NCBI GenBank assembly: GCA_963745945.1
Contig: CAVUZG010000004.1
Span: 558,001 to 622,000 of the forward strand
DNA from: DATFVA01 sp963745945
Lineage (GTDB): Bacteria; Bacteroidota; Ignavibacteria; Ignavibacteriales; Ignavibacteriaceae
Direction of reading: 5' to 3'
Length of the DNA stretch: 64,000 nt
The notes under the pieces are model-generated. The model did not search any database, was not told where the DNA came from, and saw only the letters and a program-made list of their open reading frames with translations. Each line of letters starts with the position of its first letter. The stretch's first letter is position 1. The position numbers were made by a program, and so were the translations under genes. Of the stretch, positions 47,245 through 56,276 are shown piece by piece.

Positions 47245-48384
47245 CTATCTGCTGAAATTTATAATCGAATAACTATACTTTCTTCTTAAAAAGTCTATTG
47301 CCCTGAAAAGTTTTTTTCTCTTTACCTCATCATCTTCAAATAGAACTTCCTGTTCGCAAAAGTTTGAAAACTTGCTTAATCCAACACCTATTAATCTAAC
47401 TCCTACACGTCTTGTATGAGCCTTCATTAGCAGGTCTTTAGCATTCTCAAAAACTGTTTTATCATCATCTGTCGGTTTAATTGTTCTTGAACGTATTAGA
47501 GTCTGAAAATCGGAATAACGCAGTTTTATATTGATTGTAGAAGCCATTAATCCTTCATCCCTCAGAGTCTGACAGACCTTACCTGTAAGCTCAAAAAGTA
47601 TTTCATAAACTTTTTCATTGTTAGTTTCATCTGCCCCAAAAGTTGTTTCCTTTGAAATACTTTTTTGTTCCCGTTCGATTGTGAGATACTCTGTTCCATG
47701 TCCATTAGCTTTTCGCCACAAATCAATTCCATATTTTCCGTAAGCAGAACCCCAATAGTCTGAAGACAGTTTTGTTATATCCCCTATTACATAAAACCCT
47801 TTATTGTTCAGTTCTCTTAACATAACTTTTCCGACACCGGGGATAGTTTCAACAGGCATATGAGAAAGGAATTCTTTTTCCATTCCGGGAATAATATAAG
47901 TTATTCCCATCGGCTTCATACAATCAGATCCGATTTTGGCGACGGTTTTATTACTGCCGATTCCTATTGAACAAGGCAAAGAAAGTTTCTGCCTGATTTC
48001 CTGCTGTAGCTTCGAGGCGAAAGAAAACATTGAGCCATAGATTTTTCTGCATCCGGTAAAGTCCATATAAAATTCATCTATAGAAGCCTGTTCAATTACC
48101 GGAGCATAAGACGATAAAATATTTTTAACAGCGTGGGAAAAACGGACATATTCATCATAGTGTCCATGCAGGTAAATTCCATCGGGACAAAGTTTGAATG
48201 CCTGTCTTATCGGCAATGCGGAATGTAACCCGTAAGCTCTTGCTTCATAGGAACAGGCAGCCACTACTCCCCTTCCGTGCGGGTTGCCGCCTACAATTAC
48301 AGGCTTACCTTTTAAAGCAGGGTCAAGTATTCTCTCTACAGATACAAAAAATGCATCGAGATCTAAATGAAAAATTGTACGCAT
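47245..48384 (-). CDS. dinB: DNA polymerase IV
   Basis: A 379-residue Y-family translesion polymerase. FHLDLDAFFVSVE (residues 4-16) and EQASIDEFYMDFTG hold the catalytic carboxylates, and IGIGSNKTVAKIGSDCMKP is typical. Near the C-terminus QEVLF matches the QxxLF sliding-clamp binding motif. It bypasses DNA lesions and is often under SOS control. It is the last gene of a same-strand set that begins with lexA, 25 bp after the DUF72 gene. Confidence 0.97.
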   Translation of the reverse strand: MRTIFHLDLDAFFVSVERILDPALKGKPVIVGGNPHGRGVVAACSYEARAYGLHSALPIRQAFKLCPDGIYLHGHYDEYVRFSHAVKNILSSYAPVIEQASIDEFYMDFTGCRKIYGSMFSFASKLQQEIRQKLSLPCSIGIGSNKTVAKIGSDCMKPMGITYIIPGMEKEFLSHMPVETIPGVGKVMLRELNNKGFYVIGDITKLSSDYWGSAYGKYGIDLWRKANGHGTEYLTIEREQKSISKETTFGADETNNEKVYEILFELTGKVCQTLRDEGLMASTINIKLRYSDFQTLIRSRTIKPTDDDKTVFENAKDLLMKAHTRRVGVRLIGVGLSKFSNFCEQEVLFEDDEVKRKKLFRAIDFLRRKYSYSIINFSR

Positions 48385-48409
48385 AAGTTAGAAAAGTTCA
48401 AGACTCTCT

Positions 48410-49321
48410 TCAATTTAATTTCAACTTAGGATCAAAATAATCTAAAGCAATTTCTTCAAGCCTCGGAAAAGCTTTAACAATTGTTGCAGGCATATCAACT
48501 TTCTCTTTCTCTTCAAGAAGATGAATCAGTTCAAAAGCATTTGCAACAGCTTCTCCCTGAGGATGATTATTCATAATTACATAAATTTCTTCCACTTTTT
48601 CCTGTATTGTCTTTATCTTCTGTTCAATTTCTATCAATTCCCCGGGAGTATATAAATATTTGTATCTTCCGCTTTGTTCTTCGTATGTCTGTTTTTTCCC
48701 GAAATTTTTTATTGAGTTCGTCCAAGCCTCAGTGTTTCTTCCGTGGAAACGAATATATGCAGCATTGTTTGTTATTATTGGTTCAAACTGAATTGCCTTT
48801 CCTATTTGAGGCTGATCTATTGTACAGAAAGTGATATTTGACCTTTTAAAAAAATCATAAACTTCTTTCTTATCCCAGGAGGAATGGCGTACTTCCACAA
48901 AACAACTGAAGTTTTCAAAAATATCTTTCAGCCTGCGGATGTAATCCATTGAAGCATCATTAAATGAAAATGAATAAGGAAACTGAATCAGCAATCCACC
49001 AAGTCGTTCGGCTTTGGAAAGCATATCCAGGTTATAATTCACTGATCTGATTTTTTGTTCATCAAATTTTTTTTTATGAGTAAAATCCTGGTGAAGTTTC
49101 ATTGTAAAAAGAAAATCATCCGAATCAGATACTTTTTCTATCCAACCTTTTACAGTTTTAGGACTTATGTAAGTATAGTACGAGGAGTTAACCTCAACAC
49201 AGTTAAAATAATTTGCATAAAAACGAAGCCAGTCAAAGCTGCCGGATTGGGATTTCGGGTAAAATGCAGGCACCCAATCTTTATAAGACCAGCCTGCGGT
49301 TCCTATATAGTATTTTGGCAT
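48410..49321 (-). CDS. DUF72-family protein (YecE-like)
   Basis: A 303-residue TIM-barrel-type protein starting YYIGTAGWSYKDWVPAFYP, with NSSYYTYISPKTVKGW, FVEVRHSSWD and YIRFHGRN, all typical of DUF72. The biochemical role is unknown; some members lie near DNA repair genes. Here it lies between dinB and an outer-membrane protein gene in the apparent lexA operon, which fits a damage-response link but does not prove it. Confidence 0.9.
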   Translation of the reverse strand: MPKYYIGTAGWSYKDWVPAFYPKSQSGSFDWLRFYANYFNCVEVNSSYYTYISPKTVKGWIEKVSDSDDFLFTMKLHQDFTHKKKFDEQKIRSVNYNLDMLSKAERLGGLLIQFPYSFSFNDASMDYIRRLKDIFENFSCFVEVRHSSWDKKEVYDFFKRSNITFCTIDQPQIGKAIQFEPIITNNAAYIRFHGRNTEAWTNSIKNFGKKQTYEEQSGRYKYLYTPGELIEIEQKIKTIQEKVEEIYVIMNNHPQGEAVANAFELIHLLEEKEKVDMPATIVKAFPRLEEIALDYFDPKLKLN

Positions 49322-49389
49322 TATTAAACTGTTTAATTATAAAATTCAGATAATTATACTTAGTTTGTACTTTTGTTAATATTTAACCA

Positions 49390-50256
49390 TTAATTGAACG
49401 AATAACTCAATCCAACCGAAGCGCTGAATGCACGGGTTAATCCATCCACATTCACTTCCCTTTTAAAAAACGGTATTGCAATATCTCCCATCAGATTTAT
49501 ATTTTCTTCAACTTTATATTTCAATTCTGTTAATAGATTTAACTGCGGTTTATCACTTTTATCAACTTCAACAAAATTTTCTCCGCTTGCTGAAACCGGG
49601 CCAAGAATACTTGATTTTGCCAGAGGCTGAATGTATAAAAATTGCGGGGTAATACTCAGCAGATCAAACGATAATATGTATGATGTTCTTAAAAGAATAT
49701 CATCACCTTTTTTCAATCTACGTATATTATCATTTCTCCCGCCTGAAAGCTGATATCCTGCACCTATATTTATTTTACCATACCAATAGTTTATCCCGAC
49801 TAACACATCGTTTGTACCAAGTCCACTTTGGTAAACCTGTGGAAGATTATCTTTATTATCTTTACCTGTAGCAAGTTTAACCCCTAATGAAGCATTAAAA
49901 AAGGAACTTTTATTTAATAATAGTTTTTGATTCCAGCTTAATATCAAATCGCCTATGCCATTTACGCTACCTGCCGGACCTGATTGAATATTGTAAGGAA
50001 TTCGAACCTGGAAAGAACTGTTATCAAACAAATTATAACTTCCCTCCAACACAAATGAGCTGAATTGAACTTTCTCATCTTTCCCGCTATAGCCATATTT
50101 ATATAATACAGAAAGATTAACCGGCTTCTTCTCAGCCCCTTCTGTTAAATGTATACCAAGCTGACAAATACCTGCATCGGAACACTGAGCAAAATTATCA
50201 ACTGAATAAAAATTTACAGCTATTAGAAATGCAGAAGCAATAAATGATCTTTTCAT
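49390..50256 (-). CDS. Outer-membrane beta-barrel protein of unknown function
   Basis: A 288-residue exported protein. The signal peptide ends near NFAQ (residue 23), and the mature part is a series of alternating amphipathic strands finishing with FSASVGLSYSFN, a terminal aromatic outer-membrane signature. It resembles small porin-like (transporter-type) barrels by pattern only. It lies 71 bp after lexA and 68 bp before the DUF72 gene, so it is probably co-transcribed, an odd partner for SOS genes. Confidence 0.68.
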   Translation of the reverse strand: MKRSFIASAFLIAVNFYSVDNFAQCSDAGICQLGIHLTEGAEKKPVNLSVLYKYGYSGKDEKVQFSSFVLEGSYNLFDNSSFQVRIPYNIQSGPAGSVNGIGDLILSWNQKLLLNKSSFFNASLGVKLATGKDNKDNLPQVYQSGLGTNDVLVGINYWYGKINIGAGYQLSGGRNDNIRRLKKGDDILLRTSYILSFDLLSITPQFLYIQPLAKSSILGPVSASGENFVEVDKSDKPQLNLLTELKYKVEENINLMGDIAIPFFKREVNVDGLTRAFSASVGLSYSFN

Positions 50257-50327
50257 TTTTTTCCTTTAGGATTTTATTGTTTAAATAAAAATTACCTTTT
50301 GATTGATAGACTTCAATCATAAAATAT

Positions 50328-50954
50328 TTATCCTGCTTTCTTCTTCTCCATACTTCTGTAAATACCGATAACAATTCCAACCAGCTTAAATGAAGGGTAC
50401 TTTTTCTCAATAACTATCGGCTTATATTCCGGGTTTTCTGAAACAAGCTCAATCTCATTTTTCTTTTTATAGAATCTTTTAACTACGGCAGCATCATCCA
50501 GCACAGCTACAACTATCTGCCCGTTCTTTGGTTCCAGATTTGGATTAACTATTACAATATCCCCGCTGAAAATATATGCATCCTTCAGGCTGTCCCCTTT
50601 AACCCGAAGCAGAAAAGAATCTTTAGGCATTCTTGCAATTGTGGGAAGTTCAATTGAATCGATTGCATCCGGATAGATTGTTAATGGATTTCCTGCAGCA
50701 ACTTCGCCAAGCACCGGGCGTGGGATAAAAAATTTATCTTCAAGGGTAAGCTCAATTCCCCTTGAAAGTTTCGGGTTACGCTTAATATACCCCTTCTTTT
50801 CGATAGCCTGAAGATGCTGCTGAACAGTTGCCCTGTTTCTATACCCAAAATATTTTGCTATTTCAGCAAGTGTCGGAGGAATTCCCCTATTAACTTTTTG
50901 CTCTATAAGAAATTCCAGTATTTTCTTCTGGATTTCAGTTAATTCTGTTGGCAT
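50328..50954 (-). CDS. lexA: LexA repressor
   Basis: A 208-residue SOS repressor. The N-terminal winged helix (1-70; PPTLAEIAKYFGYRNRATVQQHLQAI) binds DNA. The C-terminal S24 protease has the self-cleavage site Ala87-Gly88 in GEVAAGNP, the nucleophile Ser122 in GDSLKD and the general base Lys159 in AAVVKRF. It represses DNA-damage genes until RecA filaments trigger cleavage. GGAGGTG lies 7 bp before the ATG. The promoter about 100 bp upstream overlaps a perfect palindrome that is probably its own operator. dinB lies downstream. Confidence 0.97.
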   Translation of the reverse strand: MPTELTEIQKKILEFLIEQKVNRGIPPTLAEIAKYFGYRNRATVQQHLQAIEKKGYIKRNPKLSRGIELTLEDKFFIPRPVLGEVAAGNPLTIYPDAIDSIELPTIARMPKDSFLLRVKGDSLKDAYIFSGDIVIVNPNLEPKNGQIVVAVLDDAAVVKRFYKKKNEIELVSENPEYKPIVIEKKYPSFKLVGIVIGIYRSMEKKKAG

Positions 50955-51023
50955 TAATACACCTCCGGTTATTGAGTTACAGGATTTTATAATTTGATGT
51001 AAGAATTTGATAGGGACTATAAA

Positions 51024-51051
51024 AAATTACCATACATCTGTATGGTAATTT
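51024..51051. promoter_or_regulatory. Candidate LexA operator: perfect 13+13 bp palindrome
   Basis: AAATTACCATACA and TGTATGGTAATTT flank a 2-bp spacer (TC), a flawless inverted repeat. It is 70-97 bp upstream of the lexA ATG and overlaps or abuts the predicted -10. LexA autoregulation is the rule, so this is most likely the SOS box here. It differs from the E. coli (CTG-N10-CAG) and Bacillus (GAAC-N4-GTTC) boxes. The link to LexA is inference. Confidence 0.75.
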
Positions 51052-51075
51052 ATAAAAGGTATTATAATTTGTCAA
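51049..51075 (-). promoter_or_regulatory. lexA: Predicted lexA promoter
   Basis: On the minus strand TTGACA (51075-51070) is followed after 15 bp by TATAAA (51054-51049); a second hexamer TATAAT lies at 51066-51061 with a poor -35. Spacing is shorter than the usual 17. Repressor bound to the palindrome would block either promoter. Confidence 0.55.
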
Positions 51076-51091
51076 TAGGATTGTGGGTGGG

Positions 51092-51207
51092 GTTTCAGTT
51101 TCACAACTTGTCATCCCGAACTTGTTCCGGGATCTCTTAAACTGGAAAGATTCTGAAATAAATTCAGAATGACAATTCAGATTTTATTTTTAAAATGAAA
51201 CTGAAAC
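51092..51207. repeat. 116-bp nested inverted-repeat element (MITE/REP-like)
   Basis: Perfect 12-bp terminal inverted repeats (GTTTCAGTTTCA / TGAAACTGAAAC) enclose a second inverted pair (TTGTCAT / ATGACAA). Inside are two hairpins: a TCCCG...CGGGA one near 51114-51132 and ATTCTGAA / TTCAGAAT near 51150-51170. The inner GTCATCCCGAAC...AGAATGACA pattern resembles dispersed palindromic repeats common in many bacterial genomes. No coding capacity. It lies between the hybrid sensor gene and the lexA promoter. Copy number cannot be judged from one window. Confidence 0.72.
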
Positions 51208-51252
51208 AATACCGGATAGTATGAGTGGGGTAAAAAATTTTAGTCTTAAGGT

Positions 51253-54200
51253 TCAGGATTGCATTAAAGAGAAGATTTTTTCAAGGGCATCCATCATCTT
51301 CTCACGGAAAATAGGTTTGGAAATAAAATCATTAAATCCGGCAGCAATAAATTTCTCCCTGTCTCCAGGTAAAACGTAAGCAGTAACAGCAATAATAGGG
51401 ATGGTTTCATAACCCGGCATGCGGTGGATAATTTTTAAAGCATCAAGTCCGTTGTACTCACCCTGAAGATTTATATCAAGTACAATGAAATCAAAATGAT
51501 GGGTGTCCAGCAGCGGAAGTGCTTCCTCAAAACTTACTGCAAATTTAATATTGTTAACGCCTTTTAACTGAACTTTAAAGAGAATCTGCGAATCAACCTG
51601 GTCTTCAATATAAAGACAGGTTAGCTGGGATAAATCAATGCGGCTCTTGTTTACGTCTTCCCTTCCGGATTCGTAATCCCGGGTTCTTTTTCTGTTCAGT
51701 GAGGAATGTTGAACAAAGCCAGGCTCCTTCGCTGGTTCTTTTTCCGTAAACTGTGTTTCCTCAAATTCAGATTCCTGGAATTCTTCTTCTCCTGATTCAG
51801 GTTCTTCTTCATTGATTTCACTGGTTTTCTTTTTAGTTGATGCCTTATCAGAATTCTCAGGCTCTTTTATTACTTCAGCATCTTTTTCTTTAACCTGTGA
51901 TTCTTGGGGCTCTAAAGGATGGAGTTCAACTGGGAAAACAAAACCTGATTGCTTTTTTGATTTTTCTATAAACTTGCCCTGCAAAAGAGCAATAAGATTC
52001 CTTGCCAGTTTAATAGATAATTTAGAAAATCCGTAATCTATTTGAATTTCTCTGCTATTAAAAATATTGTTAAAATTTTCAGAAAACGAAGGAGACATAG
52101 AAGAATAATTATCCTGAATTGATATTAAGAAATTTTTATCATCTATCTGATAAGCCGAGAAATAGATTTTCTTTGTACTTGAAAATTGAGAGGCAATTTT
52201 AAATAAGAGAGTAATTAATGAAACAAATTTTGGCGGATCAGTTTTAAAATTCAATGAAGATGAAATTTTACCATAAGCAAAATCAATTCCTTTATTTTTA
52301 AGAATATCACTGATTTCTTCCTGGGTTTCATCTACAATTTCAGTAATTGAAATATCTTTTATCTCAACTTTTAAGTCTTCCTGTTCCATCCTTGAATATT
52401 CAATAACAGAATTCATTGTGCTTAACAATCTTCTCCTGTTCTGATCAATTATCTCTTTTGCTTCCTTTTGTTCAGGGGTTGTATTTTCAATACTTTCACT
52501 TAATTCCTGCACGAATCCAAGCATAGCATTTATTGGGGTGAGGATTTCATGGAAAATACCCGAAAGAAAAGCAGGATCAATTTTACTTTGAGATTCAACT
52601 TTTTTCTCAACTATTTTTTCTACAATTATTTCTTTAACCTTTGTTCCAGACTTCTCAGCGGAATCGGTTACTATAGGTTTTATTACAAGGATAAAAGACT
52701 CAATTTCATTTTTATAATTGAAAATGGGATTTGCAGTAACTTCAACTTCTGTTGGTTTGCCATCTTCCTTTTTAAGTATAGTATTAAGAGTAATTGCTTC
52801 ATTCTTAGAAGATTGAAAAATTTTAGAATTTATCACTCCGCGTTCATCATCTTCAACGAGAGAGGCGAAGGAAGAATTTATCAAATCAGCTTCTTTAATA
52901 TTTAATAAATTAACTGAAACATTATTTGCTGATTTAATAAAACCTGATGGATCAGTTGTGAAAATTAAATTTTTGGCGTTATCAAATGCCGCTCTGAATA
53001 GTTGATTTTGTCTTTCAAGATCCAGCTGCTTAGACACATCTTTTATTATATTGAAATGTGCATCTTTATTATTGAACTGAAAACTTGTTTTACTTATTTC
53101 AACAAATACTGATTCCCCGTTTTTCCTCTTGTGTCTGTAAGGACCGGTAAAGACACCTTCTTTAACAGCGTCCGAAGAATTATCAAGCAATGTCTGTATA
53201 TCTTCCGGAGTGTATAAATCAGTTAAATCCATTTCCAGAAATTCATCCCGCCTGTAACCATAAAGATTAAGGGCCGCCTGGTTTACTTCAATAAAATGAA
53301 GATTTTCTTTATCATAAATGAAAATTGGTTCAGGATTATTCTGTATAAGGACTTCGTACATTCTTCCTCTTGAATTAATTACAGATGTAAGATCAGTGTC
53401 TGGGGGGACATCTTCAAGAAATATCGAAAGCCCGCCTGGCTGATTTTTCTCCCCGGATTTTCTTTTAAGGTAAACCTTAAGTTCTCTGTCTTTCCATTCA
53501 CCTTGTTTTGAAATTTTTATCTGAAATTCATCAACTTCAGAATAAGAATCAAGAAACTTTTTTATCCTGTCAGAAATATCCAACGGGAAAACATTTGTAT
53601 AGGATAAATTTCGAAAATCAGAGAATTCATCCGAGAATAATTTACAAAATTCTTTGCTGGAATGCTCTATTATCCCTTTTCCATCTAGAATTGCTAATGC
53701 AGCTGGTAAATCTTCTAAAATATTTCCCACATCTTTTTTCGGGGGAATGGCATCGGATACTTCATTTTTTTGAGAAATTCCAATAATCGCCGTCAGATTT
53801 CCTTCACTATCAGTTAACGGTATCTCAATTGTCTGATAGTTAGTTAATGCAGATAAACCCTGCATAGGAATTCCTTCGAATACAATGACATTGTGAGAAT
53901 TCCGGATATAATTTTCCAACGAGGAATAAACCGCATGGAGGTAACCCGGTAATAATTCCTCTTCTGAACGTCCTTCCAGTTGAGTGCTGATTAACCCAAG
54001 ACTTTGAGACATTATTTTGTTAACCAGAAGATAAACACCCTCACTATTTTTTATCCAGAAGAACTCTTCAAGTTGATCAACATCTCTTCTTACTTTTTCT
54101 TTTCCAATTACGGTGAATGGGAATAATTCTTTGATGGAATTAATTATTTTTTCAATTTCCGGGTTTTTTATTAGTCCGGATAATTCTTCCTGCTTAATTT

Positions 54201-54573
54201 TTAATTTTGTTATATCACCAATTTTGAGATTATGTTCTTCCGGTTTGAATGTACAAAACAGAAACGTTCCTTTAAAGTTGGTGATAGTTGCCTGGGATTT
54301 TAAATTTAACCCGTTGGTAAATGTGAGAATTATGTTTTTCGTTAAAAATTTCTTGCCGGCAAGTACTTCCTCTATTATACCGCTAAGTACATAAGCAGAA
54401 TCCTCATCCAGATAATCAAAAATATTTCCGGTATCACTTTTTATTGCAAATGAATGCGATGCCTGTTTATTGTAGGAGACTATGTTCCCTTCAGGTGAAA
54501 TAATTAAAAAGGGATTCTTAATATTCTCATTAAGAACTTCTAACATATCCATATTTAGTTTTTCTTTAGACAT
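51253..54573 (-). CDS. Multi-PAS hybrid histidine kinase-like protein with degenerate ATPase domain
   Basis: A 1106-residue soluble protein (no membrane helices seen). Several PAS-type domains fill residues ~10-640; the best is EVLIQNNPEPIFIYDKENLHFIEVNQAALNLYGYRRDEF. A DHp helix follows with the usual His (H675 in IFHEILTPINAMLGF). The ATPase domain (~745-900) lacks normal motifs: the N-box reads SLITLLFKIASQF without its Asn, G1 is QDNYSSM (D821) instead of DxGxG, and G2 is GFSKLSI. A ~70-residue acidic linker leads to a receiver domain (~985-1106) with Asp1033 in VLDINLQG and Lys in FISKPI. It is likely not an active kinase by itself and may be a scaffold or phosphate-receiving regulator. 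It follows the exopolysaccharide genes. Confidence 0.85.
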   Translation of the reverse strand: MSKEKLNMDMLEVLNENIKNPFLIISPEGNIVSYNKQASHSFAIKSDTGNIFDYLDEDSAYVLSGIIEEVLAGKKFLTKNIILTFTNGLNLKSQATITNFKGTFLFCTFKPEEHNLKIGDITKLKIKQEELSGLIKNPEIEKIINSIKELFPFTVIGKEKVRRDVDQLEEFFWIKNSEGVYLLVNKIMSQSLGLISTQLEGRSEEELLPGYLHAVYSSLENYIRNSHNVIVFEGIPMQGLSALTNYQTIEIPLTDSEGNLTAIIGISQKNEVSDAIPPKKDVGNILEDLPAALAILDGKGIIEHSSKEFCKLFSDEFSDFRNLSYTNVFPLDISDRIKKFLDSYSEVDEFQIKISKQGEWKDRELKVYLKRKSGEKNQPGGLSIFLEDVPPDTDLTSVINSRGRMYEVLIQNNPEPIFIYDKENLHFIEVNQAALNLYGYRRDEFLEMDLTDLYTPEDIQTLLDNSSDAVKEGVFTGPYRHKRKNGESVFVEISKTSFQFNNKDAHFNIIKDVSKQLDLERQNQLFRAAFDNAKNLIFTTDPSGFIKSANNVSVNLLNIKEADLINSSFASLVEDDERGVINSKIFQSSKNEAITLNTILKKEDGKPTEVEVTANPIFNYKNEIESFILVIKPIVTDSAEKSGTKVKEIIVEKIVEKKVESQSKIDPAFLSGIFHEILTPINAMLGFVQELSESIENTTPEQKEAKEIIDQNRRRLLSTMNSVIEYSRMEQEDLKVEIKDISITEIVDETQEEISDILKNKGIDFAYGKISSSLNFKTDPPKFVSLITLLFKIASQFSSTKKIYFSAYQIDDKNFLISIQDNYSSMSPSFSENFNNIFNSREIQIDYGFSKLSIKLARNLIALLQGKFIEKSKKQSGFVFPVELHPLEPQESQVKEKDAEVIKEPENSDKASTKKKTSEINEEEPESGEEEFQESEFEETQFTEKEPAKEPGFVQHSSLNRKRTRDYESGREDVNKSRIDLSQLTCLYIEDQVDSQILFKVQLKGVNNIKFAVSFEEALPLLDTHHFDFIVLDINLQGEYNGLDALKIIHRMPGYETIPIIAVTAYVLPGDREKFIAAGFNDFISKPIFREKMMDALEKIFSLMQS

Positions 54574-54633
54574 ACTCCAATAAATGATCTGATTTCATCA
54601 AATAACATTTTATGATAAATTCATTACAGCTAA

Positions 54634-56258
54634 CTATTCAGCCGATGATATTTCAATTTTTACTTTATTATTAGCGGGAACAGAACTTACACTTAAAAAA
54701 AACATCTTCTTTTCATAATCAAAAGTCAGTTTTTCTGTCATCTCCGGATTTTCGAGAAACAAATTTTTATTTATCTCAGGAACTGAAATCCACACACCAA
54801 TATTTTTAACTTCATTTTGTCCGTTATTGGTAATTGAAAGGTCATACAAATTCTGATTGTAATCCATATTTAATATTAATTCTTTCTTTTCCGAAATCCA
54901 TTCAAGCAAATCTGAAAAGGTTGTATTCCATAATTCAGGATTATTAACAAACCGTTTGAATTTTTCTGAATGGTACAAGCTATCCTCGTTGATATAAATA
55001 ATTCCGTTATTGCGGGCAATAAAATTCAATTTCGAATAATAATCTCTACCCTCATCAGAATATTTCACAAATGAATATATACTTTTTGTACTATCATACT
55101 TATACGAAAAAGAATCATTATATCCGGAAGTAAAAGCAAATGAATACCCGGTTTTTGTTAAATAATCATATGTTGAAGAATCATAAACTTCTCCCGACAA
55201 AGAAATACCAAAATATTTTTGTCCGGTTATTTCTTTAATCATCGTTCTTGTGTTGTTCATCCATTCTTTTTTTTGATCAGGATTTAAATTGGAAAAATAA
55301 AAATCGTCCCAGAGAATATTAATGTTTCCTAAATTCTTTTAAATCTTTCAAAGATTTCTCAGATTTTTCCAAAACCTTTACTGAAAGGAAATAATTCTGC
55401 GCTTCTGTTTCAGAGATTGGATCACTAATATCTATTTCATCGGGCTTTTCAATATTTTTGTATATGATTTCGGGAGATGAAAATTTTCCTGGCCAGTAAT
55501 TTAAAAATGCCCTGGGTTTTGATGAAAGCCAATTGAATGAATTCTCAAGCATCAACTTCTTGTTTTTTCCGATGAACTGATCAAGATTGAACCCGAACCA
55601 TAACAGCCGGCCTTTGGAATTATAATTAAGAATTATCCCTGATATTGTATCCGGAAAATTTACGTGCGTTGGGAAATAATCACCAGCAGGGATACATTTA
55701 TTTGATTTTTGATAGGCATAAAAAAGATTCTGTTTATTATTTAAAAGTATTTTTGTTCCCGGATCCACATCGACTGTTAGCTCTGTATTCCCATATAAAG
55801 TGTGATTTATAGAAATTTCGTCAGATGTTGGAATTGAATGAATCTGAAATCCAAGAATTCTTTTTTGATAATCTGAATTAATTTTTTCCCCTTCTTCATT
55901 ATACTCTGCAAATTCTCCGGTAATAAGAACTCCCTTTCCACTCTTAAGCAATTCCACTATTTCTCCAACCATTTCTTCTGTAACAACCATCCATAGAAGG
56001 AATAACTACAACATTTATTTCAGAACCAATATCACTAAGTGCATAATCATTAACCATTTCATAATTGTAATGATTGCTCATAAAAAATAATTCCCACTGG
56101 TCCGTTGGAGAAAAACCTGTATCATTTTTATGAAGTACTTCTTTTGTAAGCTCAGGATATACGAGGACAAAATGAGATTCATCTTTATTCTGCGAATACA
56201 TTTCATCCGGACGTAATACGGCTAAAATTATAAACAATATGAATGAAATCTGTTTCAT
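54634..56258 (-). pseudogene. Frameshifted paralogue of the downstream-type GATase/deacetylase-like protein
   Basis: Three consecutive minus-strand reading frames together form one ~540-residue protein resembling the intact neighbour at 56277-58175. Piece 1 (56258-55944) has a signal peptide and VVVIPSMDG; piece 2 (55990-55319) continues VTEEMVGEIVELLKSGKGVLITG and has GRLLWFGFNLDQFIG, matching GRFLWMGFEINSVIG in the intact gene. Piece 3 covers the C-terminal half from about 55325 (NINILWDDFYFSNLN) to the stop at 54634. Each junction, near 55985 and near 55325, is explained by one extra base. Either the gene has decayed or the assembly has two indel errors. Confidence 0.82.
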
Positions 56259-56276
56259 AAAATTATTAATGAAGGA

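Noticed and set aside
51811..52036. Plus-strand ORF opposite the hybrid sensor gene
   Set aside because: It mirrors the low-complexity acidic linker of the sensor protein; a shadow frame.
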